Of a DNA stretch of 8,326 nucleotides, positions 1 through 6,733 are shown in pieces. The position numbers and the translations under genes were made by a program. The DNA lies in the NCBI GenBank assembly GCA_003220195.1, contig QHRT01000451.1, positions 5,240-13,565 of the forward strand, read 5' to 3'. The notes beneath the pieces are model-generated. The model searched no databases and was not told where the DNA came from. It saw only the letters and a list, made by a program, of their open reading frames with translations. This DNA comes from Candidatus Rokuibacteriota bacterium (GTDB lineage Bacteria > Methylomirabilota > Methylomirabilia > Rokubacteriales > CSP1-6). Numbering within the stretch: the first letter of the stretch is position 1; the number at the start of each line of letters is the position of its first letter.

Positions 1-132
1 GTCGACGTGCGATCGAAACAGCGCGTCGTGGCCGGGGCGGCGATCGGCCGGACGGGCACGACGGGGAACGCGTCCGGGTCACACCTGCACTACGAGATTC
101 TCGTCAAAGGCCATCCGGTCAACCCGCGATAG
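1..132 (+). CDS. M23 family metallopeptidase, C-terminal fragment (start outside window)
   Basis: Frame 1 is open from the left edge to a TAG at 130-132, giving 43 residues. The fragment reads as the end of a LytM/M23 peptidase domain: a glycine-rich strand (IGRTGTTGNASG), then SHLHYEI at residues 27-33 and a closing HPVNPR. In this family the HxH pair (His28 and His30 here) supplies a zinc ligand and a catalytic histidine, and the family cleaves peptide cross-links in peptidoglycan, usually in the periplasm or at the cell surface. The domain ends almost exactly at the stop codon, as is usual for envelope M23 proteins. Any signal peptide, coiled coil or LysM repeat would lie upstream and cannot be seen. 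Whether it is a true hydrolase or a degenerate activator such as EnvC or NlpD cannot be settled from this fragment. Confidence 0.85.
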   Translation, partial: VDVRSKQRVVAGAAIGRTGTTGNASGSHLHYEILVKGHPVNPR

Positions 133-160
133 CGCGTGAGGGCCGCCGCGCCTTCGGGTT

Positions 161-1368
161 TCACCTCATGACCGGTCCCGCGTCCGGATTCGCGCTCCGG
201 AGTGGCGGCAACACCTCGCGAGGATCGAGTCCCAATTCCAGGAGCCCGAGGCCGGCGAGACAGAAATCGCGCGGCGGGAACTGCACCGGCGCGATCGCGC
301 CGTCGCGGAACAGGCGCTCGAGCGGCGACGTCTTGAAGAGCGCGTGAGCCCCGCCGAGCGTCATCACGGTTCGGGTGACCCGGGTCACGGCTTCGCCGAC
401 GAAATATTTCGCTCGGTAGAGCGCCGCGAGCGTCCTGGGCGTCGTGCCCTCCGTGTCGCTGACCCAGGCGGAGTGATGCACCAGCAATCGCGCCGCCTCG
501 AGATCGATGCTCATCTCCGCGACGTGACGGCGCACGTCGGGATGATAGGCGAGCGGCTGCGCGAAGCCGGGCGGCGTGCGCTCGCGGACGACCTCGATGA
601 TGGCGTCGTAGGCCGCGGCGCCGATTCCGAGATAGACCGGCGTGTAGGACCCCCACAACCAGTTCGCGGCCTTGCGGCGGAACGTCACGATGTCGTCCGT
701 CTGCACCATCACGGCGTCGTCGGGCACCCAGCACTCGTCGAGCACCATCGAATCGCTGCGCGTGGCGCGCATGCCGAGCGTGTCCCACACTTCCTCGACC
801 CGGCGTCCCGGCGCGTCGCGCGGCACGAAGAAGATCGTGCCCGCCGTCGGCGTCGTCGCCTCGTCGTGGCGCGCCAGCACCGCGCAGTAATCGGCGGCTT
901 CCAGCATCGACGCGAACATCTTCCGGCCGGTGATCCGATAGCCGCCATCCGCCCGCCGGGCGCGCGTCTGCGGCACCGGCGTTCCGACGAGTCCCGACGT
1001 GCCGGGCTCCGAGAAATTGCCGGCGATCAGCTTCCGATCCTGCACCACCATCCCGGCCAGTCCACGAGCGCGCTCTCCATGAGCGGACCGACGATCGACA
1101 GGTGCATGGTGAACGCGAGCGCCGTCGACGCGCAGCCGCGCGCCAGCTCCTCGGCGGCGAGCGACCAGCCGACCAGGCTCAGGCCTTCGCCGCCGAGCTC
1201 CCGTGGAATGTTGAGCGAGTAGAACCCGGCCTCGCGGATCGCCAGGTAGTTCTCGAGAGGGTGGCTCGCGTCGCGATCGTGCTCGGCGGCGCGCGTCGAA
1301 AAATCTTTCGCGAGACTGCGAGCGCAGTCTTGCCATCGCCGGTGCTCTCCGGTGATCTGGAACTCCAT
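161..1368 (-). CDS. acyl-CoA dehydrogenase-fold flavoprotein, interrupted by a frameshift
   Basis: The N-terminal part starts at ATG 1368, with a GGGAG ribosome-binding site about 6 nt upstream, and reads as an acyl-CoA dehydrogenase N-terminal helical domain (NIPRELGGEGLS near residues 53-64, AAEELARGCAST near 71-82). This frame breaks off near position 1050 and stops at 1027. The homology resumes at once in another frame (MVVQDRKLIAGNFSEPGTSG) and runs to the TGA at 161-163, covering the middle beta domain (FSEPGTSG, ITGRKMFAS) and the C-terminal helical domain. Restoring one base gives about 402 residues, a normal family length, so a one-base deletion (real or a sequencing error) is the simplest explanation. 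The C-terminal loop reads RDGAIAPVQFPPRDFC and lacks the glutamate that is the base in classical acyl-CoA dehydrogenases. The protein may instead be a DszC/HpaH-type monooxygenase or another divergent member. The substrate is unknown. It is divergent from the LLM-class gene at 1544. Confidence 0.8.
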
Positions 1369-1543
1369 GCGTGTCTCCCGCGGCGACGCGCCGGGCCGCC
1401 TCGTAGCCTAGCACCGGCGTCCGGCATGGGGTTGCTGATGATAGCCGTGCTCGTGTACTGATGGTCGCAATACGGATCCCGGACGTCCCGTCGCCGCTGC
1501 CCGGCGACGCGGTTCGGACGTCGGGATCGGGAATGGAGCCGAC
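1369..1543. promoter_or_regulatory. divergent intergenic region between the acyl-CoA dehydrogenase-like and LLM-class genes
   Basis: This 175-bp gap separates two genes transcribed away from each other, so promoters for both must lie in it or overlap the gene starts. The least GC-rich part is about 1430-1475. A loose sigma-70-like pair can be drawn on the plus strand (TTGCTG near 1433 and TACTGA near 1457, 18 nt apart), but the match is poor and I do not claim it as a promoter. The Shine-Dalgarno elements at each end are clear: GGGAG before ATG 1368 on the minus strand, and GGAG before ATG 1544 on the plus strand. I see no convincing operator palindrome. Confidence 0.35.
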
Positions 1544-2425
1544 ATGAAGATCCGGATCGGAGTGGGAGCGGGAGGCACGACGCTGACGCCGGAGACCCTC
1601 GGCGAGCTGATGGCGGGCCTCGACGATTTCGGGTTCGACTCGCTGTGGATCTCCGAGGTGTTGACCGCGCCGGCGCTCGATCCCACGGTGGCGCTCGCAT
1701 GGGCGGCCGCCGGCAATGCCCGGGTGAAGCTCGGCACGACGATGCTCTTGCCGGGACGCAACGTGCTTCGTCTCGCCAAGCAGCTCGCGAGCCTCGACGT
1801 GATGTCGCACGGCCGGCTGCTGGTGACGCTCGTTCCCGGTCTCACCTATGCGCCGGAGCGCGACGCCATCGGCGTCGAGCCGAAGCGTCGCGGCGCCGTC
1901 ATCGACGAAGCGCTTCCGCTGTTGCGCCGGCTGTGGGCGGGGGAGACCGTCAGCCACGAGGGGATCGTCGGGAGCTTCCGTGACGTGAAGCTCTCGCCAT
2001 TACCGGTCCAGAAGCCGCTCGAAGTCTGGCTCGGTGGCAACGTGCCGGCGGCGCTCGAGCGCTGCGGGCGCTTGTCGGACGGATGGCTGCCGTCGCTCTG
2101 CACGCCCGAAGAAGCGGCGGCGGGCCGTGCGGTGATCGAAGACGCGGCGGCGCGCGCGGGACGCACGATCGACCGCGAGCACTTCGGCATGTCGATCGCT
2201 TACGCGCGCGCGCCGATCGACCCGGAGACCGCGCGCGTGATGACGGCGCGGCGTCCACGGTCCGTCGAGCTCACGCCGGTGGGATTGCCGGCGCTGCGGG
2301 AACGCCTCGAGCGCTTCCTCGCGGTCGGATTCTCCAAGTTCGTCGTGCGTCCGCTCGTCACGCCGACGTCGTGGCGCGCCGAGCTCGAGTCACTGGCCGC
2401 CGCGGTCGGGAGCCTCCAGACATGA
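1544..2425 (+). CDS. LLM class flavin/F420-dependent oxidoreductase
   Basis: A 293-residue protein of the bacterial luciferase-like (TIM-barrel) superfamily. Family signatures are the N-terminal strand MKIRIGVG, FGFDSLWISE near residues 28-37, VKLGTTMLLPGRN near 61-73, LAKQLASLDVMSHGRL near 77-92, ALPLLRRLWAGETVSHEG near 126-143 and PLEVWLGGN near 159-167, followed by GRLSDGWLPS. The overall pattern resembles the probable F420-dependent oxidoreductases related to Mycobacterium MSMEG_3544. Such enzymes bind F420 or FMN in the cytoplasm and transfer hydride to, or oxygenate, small organic substrates; the substrate here is unknown. ATG 1544 is preceded by GGAG at a good distance. Its divergent neighbour is another flavoenzyme fold, and the two superfamilies are sometimes found together as reductase or monooxygenase pairs, so a joint role is possible but unproven. 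F420 versus FMN use cannot be decided from motifs alone. Confidence 0.85.
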   Translation: MKIRIGVGAGGTTLTPETLGELMAGLDDFGFDSLWISEVLTAPALDPTVALAWAAAGNARVKLGTTMLLPGRNVLRLAKQLASLDVMSHGRLLVTLVPGLTYAPERDAIGVEPKRRGAVIDEALPLLRRLWAGETVSHEGIVGSFRDVKLSPLPVQKPLEVWLGGNVPAALERCGRLSDGWLPSLCTPEEAAAGRAVIEDAAARAGRTIDREHFGMSIAYARAPIDPETARVMTARRPRSVELTPVGLPALRERLERFLAVGFSKFVVRPLVTPTSWRAELESLAAAVGSLQT

Positions 2426-2452
2426 GGGCGATCGGAAGGGAGTGGCGATCCC

Positions 2453-3046
2453 GTGGCTGAGCACGGCGGCATTCCCGGCGAGCACGAGCTCGAAGCCGCC
2501 GAGGACAAGGCGTGGGCCCGGCGCGTGGCGCTCACCACCGCGGTCTACGCGGTGGCCCTGGCCATCGCGTCGCTCGGCGCGAATCACGCGCTGAAGGGGA
2601 TGCTGCTCGCGCAGCAGGAGGCGAGCAACCAGTGGGCGTACTACCAGGCCAAGGTCATCCGCGAGCATCTGAACCGCGGGAACAAGCTGCTGCTGGACAC
2701 GCAGCTCGCCGCGCCGTCCAGCGTGCCGGCCGCCGAGCAGCCGAAGCTCGAGGCTTTGCGTCGACAGTTCGCCGACGAAGAACAGCGGATGAACTCCGAC
2801 AAGAAAGACATCGAGCAGGTCGCGAAGAAGTTCGAACAGATCCGGGATCACGAGCAGACTCGCGATCCGTACTTTCACTACGCCGAGGTCCTGCTGCAGA
2901 TCGCGATCGTGGCCGCGTCGGTGAGCATCATCTCCGGGTCGCGTCCGGTGTTCTGGTTCTCGGTCGTGCTCGCGATCGTGGGCGCCGCGCTCACCGCGAA
3001 CGGCTACCTGCTCCTCGTCCGCATTCCGTTCTTCCAGGCGCATTGA
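2453..3046 (+). CDS. DUF4337-like membrane protein
   Basis: A 197-residue protein starting at GTG 2453, preceded by AGGGAG about 10 nt upstream and lying 27 nt after the LLM-class stop codon. After a short acidic N-terminus there is one hydrophobic helix at about residues 24-43. A charged, helix-rich segment follows at about 55-140 (VIREHLNRGNKLL, then Lys/Glu/Gln-rich stretches likely to form a coiled coil). Two more membrane helices lie at about 145-162 and 165-188, separated by a short SGSRP turn. This layout, and the QQEASNQWAYYQAKVIREH segment after helix 1, match the uncharacterised DUF4337 family as I know it. The function is unknown. The central domain probably lies on one face of the inner membrane. 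The gene could be co-transcribed with its upstream neighbour, but no functional link is apparent. Confidence 0.75.
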   Translation: MAEHGGIPGEHELEAAEDKAWARRVALTTAVYAVALAIASLGANHALKGMLLAQQEASNQWAYYQAKVIREHLNRGNKLLLDTQLAAPSSVPAAEQPKLEALRRQFADEEQRMNSDKKDIEQVAKKFEQIRDHEQTRDPYFHYAEVLLQIAIVAASVSIISGSRPVFWFSVVLAIVGAALTANGYLLLVRIPFFQAH

Positions 3047-3109
3047 GAGATCGGGGTGTATCCAACTTCGGACACGACACCTGCCGACGCGCCCGGTAGA
3101 ATCGGCCCC

Positions 3110-3463
3110 GTGGGACTGACGTACGTCGACGCGGTGGTGAGCGGACCCTCTGGCGTGACGCGCACCGTGCGATTTCTCGTCGACAGCGGCGCGAAGTATA
3201 GCCTGCTTCCGCTCGAGGACTGGCGCACGCTCGGATTGACTCCGTTGCGCCGCGCGACGTTCGTTTTGGCCGACGGGACGCAGATCGATCGTGACATCTC
3301 TGAATGCTACATCGAGCTGGCTCAGGGCGCCGGGCACAGCCCGGTCATCCTGGGTGAAGCTGGTGACGAAGCGCTGCTCGGGGTCGTGACCCTGGAAAAC
3401 CTCGGGCTGATCCTTCATCCGTTCAATCGGACGATTCAACCCGCGCGCTTGTTGCTCGCGTAA
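3110..3463 (+). CDS. retropepsin-like aspartyl protease domain protein
   Basis: A 117-residue protein with the retroviral-type aspartyl protease fold. It has an initial strand (LTYVDAVVSG), the catalytic motif FLVDSGAKYSLLP with the active-site aspartate in DSGA, then the flap-like strand VLADGTQIDRD, and a closing ILGEAGDEALLGVVTLENLGL segment typical of the second half of the domain. Retropepsins act as dimers, each monomer giving one aspartate, and the single domain here fits that. There is no signal peptide. I chose GTG 3110 because homologues as I remember them begin MGLTYV; an in-frame GTG at 3056 would add 18 residues with no evident domain. Substrate and role are unknown, and related bacterial proteins are often annotated only as clan AA proteases. 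The stop codon is 9 nt from the convergent soxA stop. Confidence 0.78.
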   Translation: MGLTYVDAVVSGPSGVTRTVRFLVDSGAKYSLLPLEDWRTLGLTPLRRATFVLADGTQIDRDISECYIELAQGAGHSPVILGEAGDEALLGVVTLENLGLILHPFNRTIQPARLLLA

Positions 3464-3472
3464 CCGCTTGCG

Positions 3473-4225
3473 CTACGGTCGGACGCCGGGGGATTCCAGC
3501 TTCATCCCCTGCGCTCGCCACATGAGATAGAGCTCCAGATCCACCAGCTCCGGCGCGCCGAACTCGTACGCCTCGGCGCGCGTGCCGATGAGGCAGTTGC
3601 GCAGCCGTCGCTGGAGTGAGCCGAGCGACTGCCACTCGAGCCGATAGATCGGATAGCCGGTGGGATGCGCCTGCGGGATGACGCTGCCGGCGAGCTTCCG
3701 GCCCCAGAGATCGTCGTGGCACTGGCTGCACGACAGGTTGATCTGCCCTTGCCGGCGGTGGAACGCCGCGCGGCCGGCGTCCAGGAACGGCTGTGTCCGC
3801 GCGTCGATCGTCACGTCGATCGGCAGCCCGCGCGACTGGCGCGCGACGTACGCCGTGAGCGCGAGCAGGTCCCGGCTCTCCCACGCGAGCGCCGGCGCCT
3901 GCTGTCGATCGACGCGACAGCGATTGATGCGCTGCTCGAGATCGATCGGCCGGCCCTCTCTGGCGTCGAACGCGGGATAGCGGGCGGCGACGCCTTTCAC
4001 CGCCCCGGTCTTCTTCTTCCACAGCGACTCGCCGTCGAGGACGAACAGCATGCCGGGATTCGCGGTGTCGTCGTCCTGCATCGCGCGCGTCTCGCGTCCC
4101 ATCAGGTCGTAGCCGGAGCGCCGCTCGGCGCGCGGAATCTCGGCGGCGACGGCCGACGCCGCGATGGCGGCCATGATGACCGTGACGACGAAGCGCCGAA
4201 GGGGCAACGCTGGAGGCCCGGGCAT
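3473..4225 (-). CDS. soxA: SoxA, c-type cytochrome subunit of the SoxXA L-cysteine S-thiosulfotransferase, single-heme form
   Basis: With SoxX, SoxA catalyses oxidative attachment of thiosulfate to the carrier cysteine of SoxY in the periplasm. The 250-residue product has an N-terminal signal peptide (RR at 10-11, hydrophobic to about 25, cleavage near AVAA 25-28). It continues with strong SoxA signatures: SGYDLMGRETRAMQDDD at 37-53, NPGMLFVLDGESLW at 56-69, GVAARYPAFD at 78-87, LEQRINRCR at 96-104 and LLALTAYVARQSRGLPI at 120-136. Near the end are NLSCSQCHDDLWG (heme motif 166-170), PQAHPTGYPIYRLEW at 184-198 and RRLRNC, whose Cys211 matches the cysteine heme ligand of SoxA. Diheme SoxA proteins have a second CxxCH just before GVAARYPAFD; here KKKTGAVKG takes its place, so only one heme can bind. 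Transcription follows soxZ after a 50-nt gap. ATG 4225 has only a weak ribosome-binding site but gives the right signal peptide. Confidence 0.93.
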   Translation of the reverse strand: MPGPPALPLRRFVVTVIMAAIAASAVAAEIPRAERRSGYDLMGRETRAMQDDDTANPGMLFVLDGESLWKKKTGAVKGVAARYPAFDAREGRPIDLEQRINRCRVDRQQAPALAWESRDLLALTAYVARQSRGLPIDVTIDARTQPFLDAGRAAFHRRQGQINLSCSQCHDDLWGRKLAGSVIPQAHPTGYPIYRLEWQSLGSLQRRLRNCLIGTRAEAYEFGAPELVDLELYLMWRAQGMKLESPGVRP

Positions 4226-4275
4226 GGCTACGCGCCCGCGCCTGCTCGTGTCGTCAGCTCGATGCCGCGATTCGG

Positions 4276-4596
4276 TCAGCCGACCGTGATCGTGGCCGAC
4301 TGCGTCACCGAGAAGCCGTTGTCGCCCGTCCACTGGAACGTCAGGGTGCCGCTCTCGGTGGCGACCGTCGTGAAGGTGATGAACGGGTTCGCGGCGATGG
4401 CCGGATGGAGCTCGGCGCGGAAAATTTCGGCGCCGTTGTAGGTGCACACGAAGCTGCGGATGATGTCGCGTGGAATCGTCGCGCCGAGCTGCGTCCGGCG
4501 GTAGCCCGTCTCCATCGGGTGCGAGACCAGCGTCTTGATCTCGATGATCTCGCCGCGGCGGGCGCGCTCCGGCACGTTGATCAGGGCGCTGGCCAT
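4276..4596 (-). CDS. soxZ: SoxZ, thiosulfate carrier complex subunit
   Basis: SoxZ pairs with SoxY to form the periplasmic carrier that holds sulfur intermediates as a cysteine adduct. The 106-residue product starts at ATG 4596, 2 nt after the soxY stop (TAGCCATG), which implies translational coupling. An in-frame ATG at 4620 lies inside soxY and would add eight unrelated residues, so I rejected it. Signatures are INVPERARRGEIIEIKTLVSHPMETGYR at residues 5-32 (split here as INVPERARRGEII and EIKTLVSHPMETGYR), then IPRDIIRSFVCTYNG, the AELHPAIAANPF loop, and a final GDNGFSVTQSATITVG strand. The size matches the family and there is no signal peptide, as expected because SoxZ is exported with the Tat-targeted SoxY. 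I see nothing missing. Confidence 0.95.
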   Translation of the reverse strand: MASALINVPERARRGEIIEIKTLVSHPMETGYRRTQLGATIPRDIIRSFVCTYNGAEIFRAELHPAIAANPFITFTTVATESGTLTFQWTGDNGFSVTQSATITVG

Positions 4597-4598
4597 GG

Positions 4599-5081
4599 CT
4601 AGGGCGCGTCCTCCAGGCACGCGGCGAGCGTCACGACGACGTTGGCGCTGCCCGACCAGAACGAGCCGTCGGAGAGCTGGGCGATGGCGGTGACGGTCTG
4701 CGTGTCGGCCAGGCGGATGCGCGTCGAGATGTTCGCCCGGCCGGCGCGCGGTCCGATGTGAAACGCCACGACGTCCGGCCGCGGATTCTTCTCCGTGAAG
4801 ACGTGGATCACCCGCACGTGATCCGCCTCGGTCATCGGGCTCTCGACGGTGACGGTGAGCGGCACCGTGTTGCCGTTTTCGGACAGCGGCGGCAGGTCGA
4901 GCTTCACCCGCCCGGGAGTGACGCGCGCGGTCCCGACGACCTGGCGCACGGCGTCATGCATCGCCGCGGGCGTCGCGTGCGCGGGCCGCACGTGGACGGC
5001 GGACGCGACGCCGAGGCCGGCCGCCAGGCCGCCGAGGCCGGTGGCGTGCAAGAAGTCACGGCGAGAAGTCGATCGCTCCAT
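4599..5081 (-). CDS. soxY: SoxY, sulfur-carrier protein with a non-canonical C-terminal arm
   Basis: SoxY carries thiosulfate-derived sulfur on a cysteine at the tip of a flexible C-terminal arm. The 160-residue product has a twin-arginine signal (SRRDFLHATGLGG from residue 6, cleavage near AHA 35-37). The immunoglobulin-like SoxY domain follows: AVRQVVGTARVTPGRVKL from 44, LPPLSENGNTVPLTVTVESP at 63-82, then VRVIHVFTEKNPRPDVVAFHIGP, split as VRVIHVFTEKNP and RPDVVAFHIGP, and ANISTRIRLADTQTVTAIAQ. Canonical SoxY ends in GGCGG; here the end is VTLAACLEDAP, with Cys155 the only candidate carrier residue and six residues from the end counting itself. ATG 5081 follows the soxX stop directly (TGAATG) and has AAGGA 5 nt upstream. 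The neighbouring soxZ, soxX and soxA support the SoxY role despite the altered tip. Confidence 0.9.
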   Translation of the reverse strand: MERSTSRRDFLHATGLGGLAAGLGVASAVHVRPAHATPAAMHDAVRQVVGTARVTPGRVKLDLPPLSENGNTVPLTVTVESPMTEADHVRVIHVFTEKNPRPDVVAFHIGPRAGRANISTRIRLADTQTVTAIAQLSDGSFWSGSANVVVTLAACLEDAP

Positions 5082-5507
5082 TCAGTCCTTCAACGTCGTC
5101 AAGAATGCCACGACGTCCTCGATCTGCTCCGCGGTCAGGATGGGCTTGCCGCGGTACGCCGGGGCGACCCGCGTCAGGCCCTCGATTTGATGATACGCCG
5201 GCATGATCGTCGCCGGGTTGATCCTTGCGGGGTCGACGATCCGGAGGCGCAGCTGACCCTCCGACGACCGACTGCCCGCGCCTTTCAGATCGGGCGCGAG
5301 ATTGCCCTGGAAGCGTTCTTCGGGGAACGGTCCGCTGTGGCACAAGAGGCAGAGCCCGACCGAACGATTCGTCACGATCGCGCGGCCGCGCGCGGCATCG
5401 CCGCGCGCCCCGGTGAGCGGTTGCTCGATGGCGTCCTCGGCGCGACCGGCGCCGGACATCGCGGCCATGAAGACCAGGACGGCCAGCGCCATCTCGCCAG
5501 ATCTCAC
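5082..5507 (-). CDS. soxX: SoxX, monoheme c-type cytochrome subunit of SoxXA
   Basis: SoxX receives electrons from SoxA during thiosulfate conjugation to SoxY, in the periplasm. The product has a signal peptide (about residues 1-23, ending GRA), then GDAARGRAIVTNRSVGLCLLCHSGPFPEERFQGN, given here in pieces: GDAARGRAIV, the CLLCH heme motif at 53-57 and HSGPFPEERFQGNLAPDL. IVDPARINPATIMPAYH supplies the probable Met102 heme ligand, and RGKPILTAEQIEDVVAFL is the family's C-terminal helix. I prefer GTG 5507, which overlaps the upstream stop as GTGA and has GAGGT at good spacing; it also puts an arginine before the hydrophobic stretch. ATG 5492 is the alternative, but its only Shine-Dalgarno-like sequence touches the start codon. 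The length (141 residues) is normal for SoxX. Confidence 0.93.
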   Translation of the reverse strand: MRSGEMALAVLVFMAAMSGAGRAEDAIEQPLTGARGDAARGRAIVTNRSVGLCLLCHSGPFPEERFQGNLAPDLKGAGSRSSEGQLRLRIVDPARINPATIMPAYHQIEGLTRVAPAYRGKPILTAEQIEDVVAFLTTLKD

Positions 5508-6733
5508 CCGAAGACCTCGCTGGTGATCGTCCGGAACCACGCTTCCGCGAGCACCGCCTCGAGCTGTCGCGTCGCGCGCGGCGCTTCCGGAGAGCTCACG
5601 CCGCCCGAGCCCGGCACATCCGCCAGCTGTCCGCCGGACGGCGCGTAGACGCCGGCCACCGAGATGCCGTAGTCGGGCGCAACCAGGCTGTAGCAGGTGT
5701 TGAGCAGCTTCGGCGCCGACGGCGTCCCGCCCGCGAGCAGGCGCACCACCGCGGCCGCGCACGTCTTGGCCTGCGAGTTCGCGGCGAACGCGGACTTCGG
5801 CATCGCGCCGGCGATCGCGGCGTCGCCGATCACGTGAATGCCGGGCACGAGCTTCGACTCGAACGTCACGGGATCGATCGGGCACCACCCGCTGCGGTCG
5901 GCGACGCCCGCGACGTCGGCGATGCGGCCGGCCTGCTGCGGAGGAATGACGTTGGCCACGTCGGCCTTGTGCCGGCCGAAGTCGGTGACGAGCGTGCGCG
6001 TCGCCGGCTCGACCGAGTTGACCTTGCCACCCTTCGACAGCGGCACCCACTCGAGCAGCCCGGGATAGAGCTCGGCCCACGCCTGCTGGAAGAGCTTCTG
6101 CTTGGAGAACGCGTCCTTCGCGTCGAGCACGATCAGCTTCGATTTCGGTTTCTTCGTCTTGAGGTAGTTCGCGATCAGGCTCGCGCGCTCGTAGGGCCCG
6201 GGCGGACAGCGGAATGGATTGGCCGGCGCCGCGATCACGACGACGCCGCCGTCGGGCATGGCTTCGAGCTGACGTCGCAAGAGCAGCGTTTGCTCGCCGG
6301 CCTTCCACGCGTGCGGCATCTCGGCGGCCGCCGCCTCGTCGTAACCCGAGAGCGCGCCCCAGCGGATGTCGATGCCCGGCCCCATCACGAGCCGGTCGTA
6401 CGTGAGGCGCGTGCCGTCCGCGAGCGTGACCGACTTCGCCGCCGCGTCCACGGCGGTCGCGGCGGAGCGAGCGATCGTGATGCCGTCGGCGGCGACGCGA
6501 TCGTACGTGAACTGCTGCGCCGACAGTTCGCGCAAGCCGCCGATCACCGCGTTGCTGAACGGGCAGGCGACGAACGGCGTGGTCGGTTCGACGAGCGTGA
6601 CCGCGACGGGACGATCCGAGTGGCGAAGCGCGCGGGCGCAGCTCGCGCCCGCGAATCCGCCGCCGATCACCACGACGCGCGGCGTGGCTCGCTGCGCGAA
6701 CGACGGGGCCGGGCGCAGCGCGATCGACGTATC
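5504..6733 (-). CDS. fccB: flavocytochrome c sulfide dehydrogenase flavoprotein subunit (FccB/SoxF), 5' end missing
   Basis: FccB oxidises sulfide or sulfane sulfur in the periplasm using covalent FAD and a redox disulfide, passing electrons to its cytochrome partner. Counting from the alanine encoded at 6721, the frame gives 405 residues. They include RVVVIGGGFAGASCARAL (FAD fold, 15-32), FVACPFSN with Cys53 as probable FAD-linking cysteine, NPFRCPPGPYERASL with Cys172, VIGDAAIAGAMPKSAFAANS from 297 and NTCYSL with Cys343. The Cys53-Cys172 spacing of 119 equals that between Cys42 and Cys161 of Allochromatium FccB as I recall it, and Cys343 would be the disulfide partner. No start codon or Tat signal precedes RPAPSFAQRATPRVVVIGG; the frame runs back into fccA-coding DNA. 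About 20-25 N-terminal residues therefore seem lost. The stop overlaps the preferred soxX start. Confidence 0.85.
   Translation of the reverse strand, partial: DTSIALRPAPSFAQRATPRVVVIGGGFAGASCARALRHSDRPVAVTLVEPTTPFVACPFSNAVIGGLRELSAQQFTYDRVAADGITIARSAATAVDAAAKSVTLADGTRLTYDRLVMGPGIDIRWGALSGYDEAAAAEMPHAWKAGEQTLLLRRQLEAMPDGGVVVIAAPANPFRCPPGPYERASLIANYLKTKKPKSKLIVLDAKDAFSKQKLFQQAWAELYPGLLEWVPLSKGGKVNSVEPATRTLVTDFGRHKADVANVIPPQQAGRIADVAGVADRSGWCPIDPVTFESKLVPGIHVIGDAAIAGAMPKSAFAANSQAKTCAAAVVRLLAGGTPSAPKLLNTCYSLVAPDYGISVAGVYAPSGGQLADVPGSGGVSSPEAPRATRQLEAVLAEAWFRTITSEVFG

Noticed and set aside
121..160. AACCCG / CGGGTT inverted repeat between the M23 and acyl-CoA dehydrogenase-like genes as a bidirectional terminator
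   Set aside because: Only six base pairs with a 28-nt loop and no U-tract; likely chance in GC-rich sequence.
1369..1957. Upstream extension of the minus-strand frame that carries the acyl-CoA dehydrogenase C-terminus
   Set aside because: The extension is arginine-rich, has no family resemblance and lies opposite the well-supported LLM-class gene. The true N-terminus is in another frame starting at 1368.
3056..3109. GTG 3056 as start of the retropepsin-like protein
   Set aside because: The extra 18 residues look unrelated to the fold, and remembered homologues begin at MGLTYV. It is kept only as an alternative.
3665..4441. Plus-strand open frame opposite soxA
   Set aside because: Low-complexity arginine-rich translation with no recognisable domain; soxA on the other strand is certain.
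4597..4620. Earlier in-frame ATG for soxZ at 4620
   Set aside because: It would overlap soxY by about 20 nt and add residues unlike SoxZ. The ATG at 4596 follows the soxY stop by 2 nt and gives the family-typical N-terminus.
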